Assembly: GCF_002127585.1 (NCBI RefSeq) | Contig: NZ_NEGZ01000012.1 | Location: 46,312-110,311, forward strand | Source: Janthinobacterium sp. GW458P | GTDB lineage: Bacteria; Pseudomonadota; Gammaproteobacteria; Burkholderiales; Burkholderiaceae_D | Direction: 5' to 3' | DNA: 64,000 bases | Program-made: the position numbers and the translations under genes | Notes under the pieces: generated by a model | What the model saw: only the letters and a program-made list of their open reading frames with translations | Told to the model about the DNA's origin: nothing | Database searches by the model: none | In this document: positions 46,825 through 54,398 of the stretch, one piece after another | How the letters are laid out: every line of letters starts with the position of its first letter | Numbering within the stretch: position 1 is the stretch's first letter

Positions 46825-47220
46825 TTAGGGCAGGCAAGCATCGAGGCGGGCCAGGGTGACGCCGACATAGGCGCCCACGCAGCGTTCATCGCGCGTATGG
46901 AAAGCATCTTCCACGCGCAGCAGGCCGCAGTCGCAGACGACGGGATCGACGCTGATCACCTGCCCCAGCGCCAGGTAGCGCCAGCCGTCGAGGCGCTGCA
47001 GGCGTTTTTCGCGGCCCGGGTTGGCGTGGAAGATGGCGTCCCAGTCATCGCTCTCGCCGGCCACGGGCCACAGTTCGGCCTGGAATCGCGTGCCGGCGGC
47101 CAGTTGCCCGCCGCCGAACTCGTCCATCACGTGCAGGCGCTGGCCGTCCACCTCGATGACGGCTTCCAGATAGTCGCCGTCGCTGGCGACGAAGATGGCC
47201 GTGACGCTAGCCGGCGTCAC
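46825..47220 (-). CDS. Hypothetical protein coupled to the beta-lactamase gene
   Basis: The product is 131 residues with no signal peptide or membrane helix. It begins TPASVTAIFVASDGDYLEAVIEVDG, continues GTRFQAELWPVAGESDDWDAIF and contains a VCDCGLLRVED segment and a late CVGAYVG. A beta-barrel fold is likely; no family is recognised. Its ATG overlaps the stop of the OXA gene as ATGA, so it must be translated together with it. This suggests, but does not show, a shared role. Confidence 0.7.
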   Translation of the reverse strand: MTPASVTAIFVASDGDYLEAVIEVDGQRLHVMDEFGGGQLAAGTRFQAELWPVAGESDDWDAIFHANPGREKRLQRLDGWRYLALGQVISVDPVVCDCGLLRVEDAFHTRDERCVGAYVGVTLARLDACLP

Positions 47221-48035
47221 TTCTGCGCCTGCTCCAGCAGAGCCGGCAATTCCTTCAGCATGGCTACGCGCGTGCGCAAGCCGGCCGATTGAGCGCCCTT
47301 TTGCTCGTCCTGCACCAGGCGCGCGAAGACGATCGTGCGCTCGCCCTTGCTGGCCCAGCCCACGAACCAGCCATAACCGTGCGCTTCGTCAAAGCTGCCG
47401 TCGGCCTTGCGCGGGAAGGCGGCGCCCGTCTTGCCGTGCACCTGCCAGCCGTCCACGTCGGCCAGTCGCGTCAGGCGACGCGTCTGCTCCATCGCCTGCT
47501 TGCTTACTGGCAACTGATCGTTGACCAGCTTGCGCAGGAAACCGAGCTGCTCCAGCGGCGAAATCTTCAGCGAAGAACTGATCCAGGAGCGCTCCAGGCT
47601 GTTCTCCTTGCCGGGGTCGCCCGACACATCCGCATTGCCGTAGCGCAAAGCCTTGGCATATTTCTGAAAGCGCTCGGCGCCCAGCGCCTGAGTGATCTGC
47701 TGCGAATACCAGACCACCGAGTACTGCATCCAGCGCGACGGGTCCGTATCCTGGCGCCACGCTTCGCCGCCCCAGTCCACATAGCCCTGGCGGAATGGCA
47801 GGCTGGGCTTGTGCTCGTCCTTGAGGAAGCCGGCGTCATAGCCCATCAGGCTGAGCGCGATCTTGAAGGTGGACGCGGGCGTGACCCGGTCGATGCAATT
47901 GCCTTCCTGCAGCAAGACAGTACCGGCCCTGGCATCGGCCATGGCGGTGCAGATGGTGGCGGAATGGGCAGGCGAGGCGGCCAGAACGGCGCCTGTCAGG
48001 CCGAGGATGAACGGAAAGAATGCGCGGTATTTCAT
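47217..48035 (-). CDS. Class D (OXA-type) beta-lactamase
   Basis: The 272-residue enzyme has a signal peptide (FILGLTGAVLAASPAHSA) and the class D motifs in order: STFK with active-site Ser55 and Lys58, SVV at 106-108, YGN at 132-134, Trp151 in WISSSLKIS and KTG at 202-204. All catalytic residues are present, so it should hydrolyse beta-lactams in the periplasm; spectrum cannot be read from sequence. It is chromosomal, with no integron or transposon nearby, and codon use is like its neighbours, so it looks like a resident gene. The small hypothetical gene follows it with a four-base overlap. Confidence 0.95.
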   Translation of the reverse strand: MKYRAFFPFILGLTGAVLAASPAHSATICTAMADARAGTVLLQEGNCIDRVTPASTFKIALSLMGYDAGFLKDEHKPSLPFRQGYVDWGGEAWRQDTDPSRWMQYSVVWYSQQITQALGAERFQKYAKALRYGNADVSGDPGKENSLERSWISSSLKISPLEQLGFLRKLVNDQLPVSKQAMEQTRRLTRLADVDGWQVHGKTGAAFPRKADGSFDEAHGYGWFVGWASKGERTIVFARLVQDEQKGAQSAGLRTRVAMLKELPALLEQAQK

Positions 48036-48121
48036 GTGCCTCCAGGGTTGGGGGAGAGAAACAAAGCGAAATTGTACCGGGCAGCGCGGCGCGATGCCAG
48101 CGCTGATGCAGCGCGTGCGCG

Positions 48122-48289
48122 CTAGCGCCCTGCCGGCGAGCCCGGCTGGCGTTCCCGCTTCAAATGCTCCTCTTCCAGCTCGTCCATCCCCAGCTTTTCC
48201 TCGTCGATCAGCGCATGCTCGCGCCGCTCGCGCTCCAGCTCCTCTTCCAGGCTGTCTTCGCCAGGCTCCTGCGTGATGTTCTCCGGCAT
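48122..48289 (-). CDS. Small highly charged protein
   Basis: The 55-residue protein is dominated by Glu, Asp, Arg and Lys (DSLEEELERERREHALIDEE, MDELEEEHLKRER) and should form a helical, possibly coiled-coil, soluble protein. GGAGG at 8 bases precedes the ATG at 48289; an earlier GTG start contains the Shine-Dalgarno sequence and is rejected. Function unknown. It lies between the OXA and folE2 genes on the same strand. Confidence 0.6.
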   Translation of the reverse strand: MPENITQEPGEDSLEEELERERREHALIDEEKLGMDELEEEHLKRERQPGSPAGR

Positions 48290-48322
48290 GCGGTCTTCCT
48301 CCACGGTGGTTGAGTGAAAAGC

Positions 48323-49234
48323 TCAGGCAAGCTGCCCCGCCTGCGCCACGGCGTCGTGCGGATGCAGGCTTTCCATATGCCTTACAGTAACACTTGTCTG
48401 CGCATAATGTAGCGCCAGCGCCGCCTGCACGCGGCGGGCCGCGTCTTCCACGTACATCAGATTAGCACCATTCAAGCGCGCGAACGCCTGTTCGTCGGCC
48501 CGTTTCACGGCCGTCTGCAGGGGCGTCGCCAGCGCCGCTTCCACCAGGTCAATCAGGGGAAACAAGTCCAGCTCCGCTTGCTCCGTCAATGGCACGGTCA
48601 CCGTCGCCGTGCTGCGCTGGCTGTGCGGCGTGGCCAGGCTGGCGTGTTCCTGCAGCCAGGCGTGCGCGGCGGCGCCGTCGATGCGGCCCGCGCCGAACTG
48701 CGCCGCAAAGGCGTCGGCCAGCAATTGCCGCGCCAGCGCCGCCGAACAGGGGCAGGTGGACGAATAAGCGACCTCCACCGTCAGGGACAGGGCAAAGCCC
48801 TGCGGAGAAACACCGGCTTGCAGGCGCACGGGATACGATTTCCAGCCCGACAGCCCCGCCGTCAGCAGCGCCGGCTGGCGCCGCAGCAGGGGAAAGGCCA
48901 GCGCGATGCGCGCCTGCGTGCTGCCGCAATCAGCGTGACTGTCCACCATGCGCCGCAGCACGGCGGCCAGCGCGCCCGCCTCGAGCGGCTGTGCGGCCGC
49001 AAACGCGTCGAGCAGCAGGTACAGGCGCGACATGTGGATGCCCTTGACTGCCGGATCGGGCAGATCGACCTGCACGTCGGCCCAGGCATGGACTTGCTGC
49101 GCCTGCCCGCCCTCTTCCAGCCACAGGGGCAAGGCGATGCCCTGCATGCCCACCCATTCCAATGGCAAGGGGTGGCCCAGATGGGGGCCGGCCGCCACGT
49201 CGGGCAGGGGCGAAGAAAGGGAATCGCGCTTCAT
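48323..49234 (-). CDS. folE2: GTP cyclohydrolase FolE2 (type IB)
   Basis: The 303-residue enzyme makes dihydroneopterin triphosphate from GTP, the first step of folate synthesis, without needing zinc. The family signature SSTCPCSAAL (Cys161, Cys163) is present along with ADVQVDLPDPAVKGIHMSRLY near the start and a C-terminal VRHMESLHPHDA. FolE2 is often Zur-controlled as a zinc-sparing substitute for FolE. Here the ATG at 49234 (or 49240) is preceded by GGAG, and two TGCAA-N5-TTGCA dyads lie immediately upstream. An ArsR regulator is divergent. Confidence 0.93.
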   Translation of the reverse strand: MKRDSLSSPLPDVAAGPHLGHPLPLEWVGMQGIALPLWLEEGGQAQQVHAWADVQVDLPDPAVKGIHMSRLYLLLDAFAAAQPLEAGALAAVLRRMVDSHADCGSTQARIALAFPLLRRQPALLTAGLSGWKSYPVRLQAGVSPQGFALSLTVEVAYSSTCPCSAALARQLLADAFAAQFGAGRIDGAAAHAWLQEHASLATPHSQRSTATVTVPLTEQAELDLFPLIDLVEAALATPLQTAVKRADEQAFARLNGANLMYVEDAARRVQAALALHYAQTSVTVRHMESLHPHDAVAQAGQLA

Positions 49235-49246
49235 GGTCATGGCTCC

Positions 49247-49304
49247 ATATGCAAACAAGTTGCATATCATGGAGAAAAAGCGCCGTATTTGCAAGTATCT
49301 TGCA
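49247..49304. promoter_or_regulatory. Paired TGCAA-N5-TTGCA dyads upstream of folE2
   Basis: The first dyad is ATATGCAA-acaag-TTGCATAT (49247-49267, perfect 8-bp arms). The second is TGCAA-gtatc-TTGCA (49290-49304). Their centres (49257 and 49297) are 40 bases apart, close to four helical turns, and both lie within 75 bases of the folE2 start. This looks like a two-site operator for one regulator. The candidate is the ArsR protein encoded next to it, or a zinc regulator outside the window. Confidence 0.65.
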
Positions 49305-49340
49305 TTAAAACGGCGAATGATTTCTCTTGACTCGCTAACA

Positions 49341-49370
49341 CATGTCAGATAATGTTGACACATGACAGAT
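49341..49370. promoter_or_regulatory. Repeats at the arsR-type gene start
   Basis: CATGTCAGAT (49341-49350) and CATGACAGAT (49361-49370) are near-identical direct repeats 20 bases apart, the second covering the ATG of the ArsR gene. TGTCA (49343-49347) and TGACA (49356-49360) also form an inverted pair. The site could allow autoregulation. Confidence 0.45.
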
Positions 49371-49697
49371 ACAAACACCTCCCCCACCGGCGAGCGCTTG
49401 CTGGCCATGCTGGCGGCGCTCGACAATCCGCACCGGCTGCGCATCATCGCGGCGCTGGCCAGCGGCGGGCGCAACTACATCAGCCAGCTGGCGCGCGACC
49501 TGGGCATCAGCCGGCCCCTGCTGCATTTGCACCTGCAGAAGCTGGAACACGCGGGACTCGTCACCAGCCAGCTGGAACTGTCGCACGACGGCAAGGCCCT
49601 CAATTACTTTGAAGCCAGCCCATTTGAATTGCTGCTGACGCCGGCCAGCATCGCCGCGGCGGCGTCCACGCTCACCCCCAACCCGGATCAATCCTGA
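49362..49697 (+). CDS. ArsR-family winged-helix regulator
   Basis: The 111-residue protein is a compact winged helix: RLLAMLAALDNPHRLRIIAAL, YISQLARDLGISRPLLHLHLQKLEHAGLV and the wing LSHDGKALNYFEAS. It has no Cys and only scattered His, so the usual thiolate metal sites of ArsR/SmtB are absent and the signal is unknown. No ribosome-binding site precedes the ATG, suggesting a leaderless or poorly translated start. It heads a three-gene plus-strand unit with two small membrane proteins and is divergent from folE2. Confidence 0.88.
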   Translation: MTDTNTSPTGERLLAMLAALDNPHRLRIIAALASGGRNYISQLARDLGISRPLLHLHLQKLEHAGLVTSQLELSHDGKALNYFEASPFELLLTPASIAAAASTLTPNPDQS

Positions 49698-49712
49698 ACT
49701 GTAGAGGTCATC

Positions 49713-49970
49713 ATGTCTGAAAATATCTTTTTCGCCGCCTTCTTCTTCCCCTGCACGGCCGCCGTCATCATCTTCGCCCTCAAATATACGTCCGGCATCG
49801 TGCAGGCGCGCGCCCGGCTGGCGCAGGACGGCGCCTACCAGGAGCTGGCCAGGTCCGCAGCCGCCGCGCAGGCGGAAACGGCAGCGTCGCTGGCCGTATT
49901 GAACGCCTCCGTGGCGCAGATCCAGGCGCGCCTGGGCAGCCTGGAAACGATACTCAAGGAAGTCGAGTAA
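49713..49970 (+). CDS. Small membrane protein with coiled coil
   Basis: The 85-residue protein has one N-terminal helix (IFFAAFFFPCTAAVIIFALKY) followed by a basic segment and a long amphipathic coiled coil (LARSAAAAQAETAASLAVLN, ASVAQIQARLGSLETIL). This one-helix-plus-coil plan is like PspB of the phage-shock system, though sequence identity is not clear. It lies 15 bases after the ArsR gene and 38 bases before the next, so an operon is likely. Its role may be membrane stress sensing, which is only inferred from shape and context. Confidence 0.7.
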   Translation: MSENIFFAAFFFPCTAAVIIFALKYTSGIVQARARLAQDGAYQELARSAAAAQAETAASLAVLNASVAQIQARLGSLETILKEVE

Positions 49971-50008
49971 ACCCTTTCATCGCCACCCCACGACCAGGAG
50001 ACCGCACC

Positions 50009-50440
50009 ATGAATACCGTATCGACCGCCCGCCTGTATGCGCTGCGCGCCATGTATCTGCTGGTTGTCCTGGGGCTGGGCAGCGTGCTGTGGCCCGGCAT
50101 CGTCACGCCGCACGCGCCGTGGGAACTGGCGCGCGGCACCGTCAACTGCATGCTGGCCGCGTTCTCGCTGCTATGCTTGCTGGGCTTGCGCTATCCGCTG
50201 CAGATGCTGCCCCTGCTGCTGTGGGAGGCGCTGTGGAAGACCCTCTGGCTGCTGCTCGTGCCGCTGCCGCAATGGCTGAACGGCCAGATCGATCCCGCCA
50301 CCGCGGCAACCGCGTTTGAATGCGCGTTCGTCGTGCTGGTCTACCTGGCCATCCCGTGGCGCCATGTGCACGCGCAGTACGTCGTCAAGCCGGGAACGGC
50401 CTGGCGCCAGCTCAGGCAGCCTTGCGAAACGTCAGATTGA
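50009..50440 (+). CDS. Four-helix membrane protein of unknown function
   Basis: The 143-residue protein has about four hydrophobic helices (AMYLLVVLGLGSVLWPGIV; TVNCMLAAFSLLCLLGLRY; LPLLLWEALWKTLWLLLVPL; FECAFVVLVYLAIPW) and a soluble tail ending RQPCETSD. AGGAG precedes the ATG. It is the third gene of the ArsR unit. The last 29 bases overlap the 3' end of the convergent alkB gene. No family is recognised with confidence. Confidence 0.75.
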   Translation: MNTVSTARLYALRAMYLLVVLGLGSVLWPGIVTPHAPWELARGTVNCMLAAFSLLCLLGLRYPLQMLPLLLWEALWKTLWLLLVPLPQWLNGQIDPATAATAFECAFVVLVYLAIPWRHVHAQYVVKPGTAWRQLRQPCETSD

Positions 50441-51074
50441 TGCGTTGCGCGCCCAGCAGCGGGTGTTCACCCTCCTTCAGGGGCGCCACGCCGTGGAAGC
50501 GCAGGCGGTCGGCGCCGCCCCACACCACCACGTCGCCATGCAGCAGGGGGATGCGGATAGCCTTGTCGGCCCGCTCCGCGCCGCCGAACAGGAAGGTGGC
50601 GGGCAAACCGAGCGAGACGGAGACGATGGGCGCATTGAAATCGCACTCGTCGCGGTCCTGGTGCAGAGCCATGCGCGCGCCGGGCGCATAGCGGTTGACC
50701 AGGCAGGCGTCGGGCATGAAGTCCGCATAGCCGGCCGCCAGCGCCGCCTGCTGCGCCAGGTGCAGGAACACGGGAGGCATCGGCGGCCAGGGACGGCCGC
50801 TGGCCGGATCGAGCCGCGCATAGCGGTAGCCGCGTCCATCCGTGACCCAGCCGAGGGCGCCGCAATTGCTCATGGCGACCGACATGCGCAAGCCGCCCGG
50901 CGTGGCCATGTGGCGCAGGGGCGCCGCCAGCATGATGGCGTCCAGCGCCGGCAGCAGCTGCGCCAGGCAAGGCAGCGCGAATGCGCGCAGCAGGACCGAC
51001 GCGGACGATCCCGGCACCAGCGGCGCCGGGCCGGCCGGAGCCTGGTCTTCATCGGCAAACAGGGACAGGTTCAT
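50412..51074 (-). CDS. alkB: AlkB-type DNA/RNA alkylation repair dioxygenase
   Basis: The 220-residue Fe(II)/2-oxoglutarate dioxygenase removes methyl groups from damaged bases. The iron ligands His138, Asp140 (ALHQDRDE) and His194 (RFHGVAP) and the 2-oxoglutarate arginines Arg211 and Arg217 (RINLTFRKA) are spaced as in E. coli AlkB, as is the nucleotide-lid region (SNCGALGWVTDGRGYRY). The ATG at 51074 is chosen because upstream codons are not protein-like. No ada or alkA gene is nearby. Confidence 0.95.
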   Translation of the reverse strand: MNLSLFADEDQAPAGPAPLVPGSSASVLLRAFALPCLAQLLPALDAIMLAAPLRHMATPGGLRMSVAMSNCGALGWVTDGRGYRYARLDPASGRPWPPMPPVFLHLAQQAALAAGYADFMPDACLVNRYAPGARMALHQDRDECDFNAPIVSVSLGLPATFLFGGAERADKAIRIPLLHGDVVVWGGADRLRFHGVAPLKEGEHPLLGAQRINLTFRKAA

Positions 51075-51157
51075 GGCGCCTATTTTAGCCGCATTACACA
51101 AAAAGCCCCCATGGTGCGCTACAGTAGCGCTTCCAGCCACTACCACCCGCCTCCACG

Positions 51158-51628
51158 ATGGATCATTACGCCGATTTGCTGCACACCCTGGCGCAACAGG
51201 AACAATCCCTGCAATTCGAGCGCTTCGACAACGACGCCGCGCTGGCCGTGGGCCTGTGGATCGTCGAAGAAGTGCGCAAGCGGGGCAAGGCCGTCACCGT
51301 CAATATCACCCGCAACGGCCAGGTCCTGTTCCACCACGCCATGACGGGCGCCACGGCGGACCAGGCGGACTGGATACGCCGCAAGAACAACACGGTACAG
51401 CGCTTTTGCCGCAGCTCCTATTACATGGGCATCTCGCATAAAAGCCGCGGCAGCACCTTCGAAGACGTCAAATACCTCGAAGACGTCGAGTACGCGGGCC
51501 ATGGCGGCGCGTTTCCCCTGCTGATACGCGGCGTGGGACTGGTCGGCACGGTCACCGTATCCGGCCTGGCGCAGGCGGACGACCACGCGCTGGTAGTGGC
51601 TGCCCTGCAGGCGCAACTGGACAAATAG
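51158..51628 (+). CDS. UPF0303 / heme-degrading-domain-like protein
   Basis: The 156-residue soluble protein matches the UPF0303 (YBR137W-type) branch of the GlcG/HbpS family: LWIVEEVRKRGKAVTVNITRNG, HHAMTGATADQADWIRRKNNTVQRF and LIRGVGLVGTVTVSGL. Members are called heme-degrading-domain proteins by similarity, but no activity is shown for this branch. Its stop abuts that of the convergent racemase-like gene with no base between them. Confidence 0.85.
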   Translation: MDHYADLLHTLAQQEQSLQFERFDNDAALAVGLWIVEEVRKRGKAVTVNITRNGQVLFHHAMTGATADQADWIRRKNNTVQRFCRSSYYMGISHKSRGSTFEDVKYLEDVEYAGHGGAFPLLIRGVGLVGTVTVSGLAQADDHALVVAALQAQLDK

Positions 51629-52321
51629 TCAACCGCCGACTGCATGGCGCAGGGCGGCGCGCGCCAGCAGGCGCGTGGAATCGAGCGTCGGCAGCGGCGC
51701 ATTGGCGTCGCTGATGATGAGCGGGATTTCCGTGCAGCCGAGGATGACGGCGTCGCAGCCCCGCTCGCGCAAGCCTGCGATGACGGCCTGGAAGCGCGCC
51801 ACGCTGTCCGGCTGGACCGCGCCCGGCACCAGTTCTTCCATGATGATGCGGTTGATCTCGTCGCGCTCGTCCTCGCCGGGCCGCACGCAGGCGATGCCGC
51901 GCGCGGCCAGCCTGTCCGGATACACGGCGCTGTCGACCAGCCAGCGCGTGCCCGTCAGGCCCACGCGCCGGTAGCCGCGCGCGGCCGCCTCACTGGCCAC
52001 GACGTCGGCGATATGCAGCCAGGGCAGCGGCGACCGGGGCGCCATCAGGGCAAACGCCTGGTGGATGGTGTTGTCGGGGCAGATCAGGAAGTCGGCGCCG
52101 GCGGCGGCCAGCTTGTGCGCCGACGCCAGCATCAGCCCGGCCACGCCGGCCAGATCGCCCCTGTTCAGGCATTCCACGTAGCGCGCCAGCGGCGGCGTGT
52201 GCAGCGTCACTTCCGGATGTTCATAGGCGCCCAGCGCATGCGCGCCCTCTTCGCAGATGGTGCGGTAGCACAGGGCCGCCCCTTCGGCGGAACAGCCGAC
52301 GATGCCGATATGTTGAGTCAT
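51629..52321 (-). CDS. Aspartate/glutamate racemase family protein
   Basis: The 230-residue enzyme has the two active-site cysteines of the PLP-independent racemases in FLICPDNTIHQAF and VILGCTEIPLII, with an N-terminal IGIVGCSAEGAALCYRT. Such enzymes racemise aspartate, glutamate or related hydantoins. The family member with Cys followed by Pro-Asp-Asn fits aspartate racemase-like proteins. It is the last gene of a GntR-SDR-racemase unit (17 bases after the SDR stop). AAGGA at normal spacing supports the ATG at 52321. Confidence 0.88.
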   Translation of the reverse strand: MTQHIGIVGCSAEGAALCYRTICEEGAHALGAYEHPEVTLHTPPLARYVECLNRGDLAGVAGLMLASAHKLAAAGADFLICPDNTIHQAFALMAPRSPLPWLHIADVVASEAAARGYRRVGLTGTRWLVDSAVYPDRLAARGIACVRPGEDERDEINRIIMEELVPGAVQPDSVARFQAVIAGLRERGCDAVILGCTEIPLIISDANAPLPTLDSTRLLARAALRHAVGG

Positions 52322-52338
52322 GCGATCTTCCTTTTCAC

Positions 52339-53073
52339 TTAAATGCGCTGGCCGCCGTCGATGGGGATCTCCGCGCCCGTGATGTACGAGGCGCGCTCGC
52401 TGCATAAAAACTCCACCAGGTCCGCCACTTCGGCCGTCGTGCCCAGGCGGCGCAGCGGAATTTGCGTGTCGACGATGTGCGAGGTCCCCGGCGACAGAAT
52501 CGCCGTGTCGATCTCGCCCGGCGCAATCGCATTCACGCGCACGTTCAGCGGCGCCATGTCATTGGCCATTTCGCGCGTCAAGGACGCCAGCGCCGCCTTC
52601 GAGCTGGCGTAGGCGGAGCCGGCGAACGGATGCACGCGGTAGCCGGCGATCGAGCACAGGTTCACGACGGCGCCGTGCGCATTCGACAATTCCTGCGCAA
52701 AGCCGCGCGTCAGGGCCAGCGGCGCAAAGAAATTCGTGTTGTACATTTCCTGCCACGTCCGCATGTCGGTGGTCAGCGAATTGACGCGCGCGCCGCCCGG
52801 CCCCTTCGGCGACACGCCCGCGTTGTTGACCAGCGCATGTAGTTTGGAGTCGCCCAGCATGGGGCGCAGGGTATCGACCATCTGCCCGATCTGGCTCAGG
52901 TCCGACAGATCCATGCACACATGCGTGTTGTGCTCCTGGCTGCGCGGGCAGCCGCCCGGTATCGGGCTGCGCGAGACGGTGATGACCCGCCAGCCCAGGC
53001 TGCGGAAGCGCTCGGCCACGGCGTGGCCGATGCCGCGGCTGGCGCCCGTGACGATGGCGGTCTTCTGTTCCAT
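52339..53073 (-). CDS. SDR-family oxidoreductase
   Basis: The 244-residue enzyme has VTGASRGIGHAVAERF (cofactor loop), NNAG in LVNNAGVSPKG, catalytic Ser in LCSIAGYRV, YxxxK in SAYASSKAAL and the C-terminal TGAEIPIDGGQ. CGGAGC precedes the ATG at 53073. The gene lies 7 bases after the GntR stop and 17 before the racemase gene, so the three are one transcript. The substrate is probably a hydroxy acid or amino-acid-derived compound metabolised with the racemase, which is inference. Confidence 0.92.
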   Translation of the reverse strand: MEQKTAIVTGASRGIGHAVAERFRSLGWRVITVSRSPIPGGCPRSQEHNTHVCMDLSDLSQIGQMVDTLRPMLGDSKLHALVNNAGVSPKGPGGARVNSLTTDMRTWQEMYNTNFFAPLALTRGFAQELSNAHGAVVNLCSIAGYRVHPFAGSAYASSKAALASLTREMANDMAPLNVRVNAIAPGEIDTAILSPGTSHIVDTQIPLRRLGTTAEVADLVEFLCSERASYITGAEIPIDGGQRI

Positions 53074-53080
53074 GCTCCGT

Positions 53081-53809
53081 TCAATCTTGTGCTTGATGTG
53101 CGTCATGTGCTTCCTTGTCCTGTTGTGTTGCGCCGGCATGCATGCGCTCCTGGCGCATCACATAGGCCAGCATTTGCGTGCCGCCGTCGAGAATGTCCTG
53201 TTCGATGGCGCGCCGCGCGGCCGCGCCGTCGCGCCGGCGCAGCGCGTCGAGGATGGCGTGGTGGTGGCCGACCCGCATGTCGGGAGAAAAGCTGGCGTAG
53301 CCGACGGCGATCAGGGGCGCCGTCTGCATCCACAGGTGGTCGACGAAGCGTTTCAATGTCGGCATGCCGGCCGCCTGCGCCAGGCCCAGGTGAAAGGCCT
53401 GGTTGCATTGCAGGGCCGCCGCCTGGTCGTGCCGCGCAATCGCCGCTTCATTCGCCTGCAGCAGGCGCTCCAGGTCGGCCAGGGTGGCGGCGTCGATGCG
53501 CTGCGCCGCCTCGAACGCGCCCAGCCCTTCCAGTTCCAGGCGCAGCGCGCGGATTTCCAGGTAGCGCGCCACGCTGAGCACAGGCACGCGAAAGTCGCGC
53601 GGCGAGCGCAGCACCAGCGCCTCTTCCTGCACCAGCTGCAGCATGGCGTCGCGCACAGGCGTGACGCTGGTGCCCAGCTGCAGCGCCAGCTCGCGGATGC
53701 GCAGCCGGTCGTTCGGCTGGAAGCGCCCGGCCGCCAGGGCTTCGCGCAGCATCGCATACACGGACTTGCCGAGGTTGACGTGCAGCAGACTGTCCAATTG
53801 GCGCTTCAT
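53081..53809 (-). CDS. GntR-family regulator (FadR/FCD subfamily)
   Basis: The 242-residue regulator has an N-terminal winged helix (LREALAAGRFQPNDRLRIREL, TSVTPVRDAMLQLVQE) and an FCD effector domain with metal-binding histidine/aspartate candidates (CNQAFHLGLAQAAG, VGHHHAILDAL). It should repress its own operon with the SDR and racemase genes. A 14-bp perfect palindrome lies 25-38 bases upstream of its start, a fitting operator position. The effector is probably a small carboxylate. Confidence 0.92.
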   Translation of the reverse strand: MKRQLDSLLHVNLGKSVYAMLREALAAGRFQPNDRLRIRELALQLGTSVTPVRDAMLQLVQEEALVLRSPRDFRVPVLSVARYLEIRALRLELEGLGAFEAAQRIDAATLADLERLLQANEAAIARHDQAAALQCNQAFHLGLAQAAGMPTLKRFVDHLWMQTAPLIAVGYASFSPDMRVGHHHAILDALRRRDGAAARRAIEQDILDGGTQMLAYVMRQERMHAGATQQDKEAHDAHQAQD

Positions 53810-53833
53810 GCGTATGCTCGAGAGTTGAAAAAT

Positions 53834-53847
53834 TATGATGCATCATA
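53834..53847. promoter_or_regulatory. Palindromic operator upstream of the GntR gene
   Basis: TATGATGCATCATA is a perfect 14-bp palindrome, followed by a second half-like ACATCA. It lies in the gap between the GntR gene and the thioesterase gene. Its length, symmetry and place fit an FCD-type GntR autorepression site. Confidence 0.65.
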
Positions 53848-53945
53848 CATCAAGAGAAAAAACACTGCTTCATACCGTGCGCAACGCCAGCGCAAACGGC
53901 CGCAAGACCGTACAATCAGCCGCCACCGTCTCGAAAGGATTGCTC

Positions 53946-54398
53946 TTGAACTGGGATTTTCCGCACGCCTGCACCCTGCCCGTCAGCCCCGAACCGGCCG
54001 ATATCGACGGCTTGCAGCATACGAACAACGCCGTCTACGTGCGCTGGTGCGAGCATATCGCCTGGCACCACTCGGCCACCCTGGGGCTGGACCTCGACGA
54101 TTACCGGCGCCTGGACCGGGCCATGGCGATCCGCCGCGGCGAATACGACTACCTGCTGCCGACGCGGGCCGGCGAAGCGCTGACCCTGGCCACCTGGCTG
54201 TGCGCCAGCGATGGGCGCTCCAGCATGGAGCGGCGCTTCCAGCTGGTGCGCGACAGCGACGGCGCCACCGTCGTGCGCGGACGCTGGCACTTGATCTGCA
54301 TCGAATTGAGCAGCGGCCGCGCGCGCCGTTTGCCGCCCGAGTTCCTGGCCGCATACGAGCCGGCCGTCGTCGCTGCGCGCGCGCCGGCGCGGGACTAA
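53946..54398 (+). CDS. Hotdog-fold acyl-CoA thioesterase-like protein
   Basis: The product is 150 residues from a TTG at 53946 that has AAAGGA at 6 bases; the longer ATG start at 53835 lies on the GntR operator. The 4-hydroxybenzoyl-CoA/YbgC-type hotdog fold is visible: DIDGLQHTNNAVYVRWCEHIAW with the catalytic region, then RRGEYDYLLPTRAGE and MERRFQLVRDSDGATVVRGRWHLICI. It probably hydrolyses a short- or medium-chain acyl-CoA. The 3' end overlaps the DUF1275 gene by 4 bases in convergent orientation. Confidence 0.82.
   Translation: MNWDFPHACTLPVSPEPADIDGLQHTNNAVYVRWCEHIAWHHSATLGLDLDDYRRLDRAMAIRRGEYDYLLPTRAGEALTLATWLCASDGRSSMERRFQLVRDSDGATVVRGRWHLICIELSSGRARRLPPEFLAAYEPAVVAARAPARD

Noticed and set aside
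47217..48035. OXA gene as a recently acquired resistance gene
   Set aside because: No integron, transposase, repeat or composition change is seen nearby; the gene sits among ordinary chromosomal genes.
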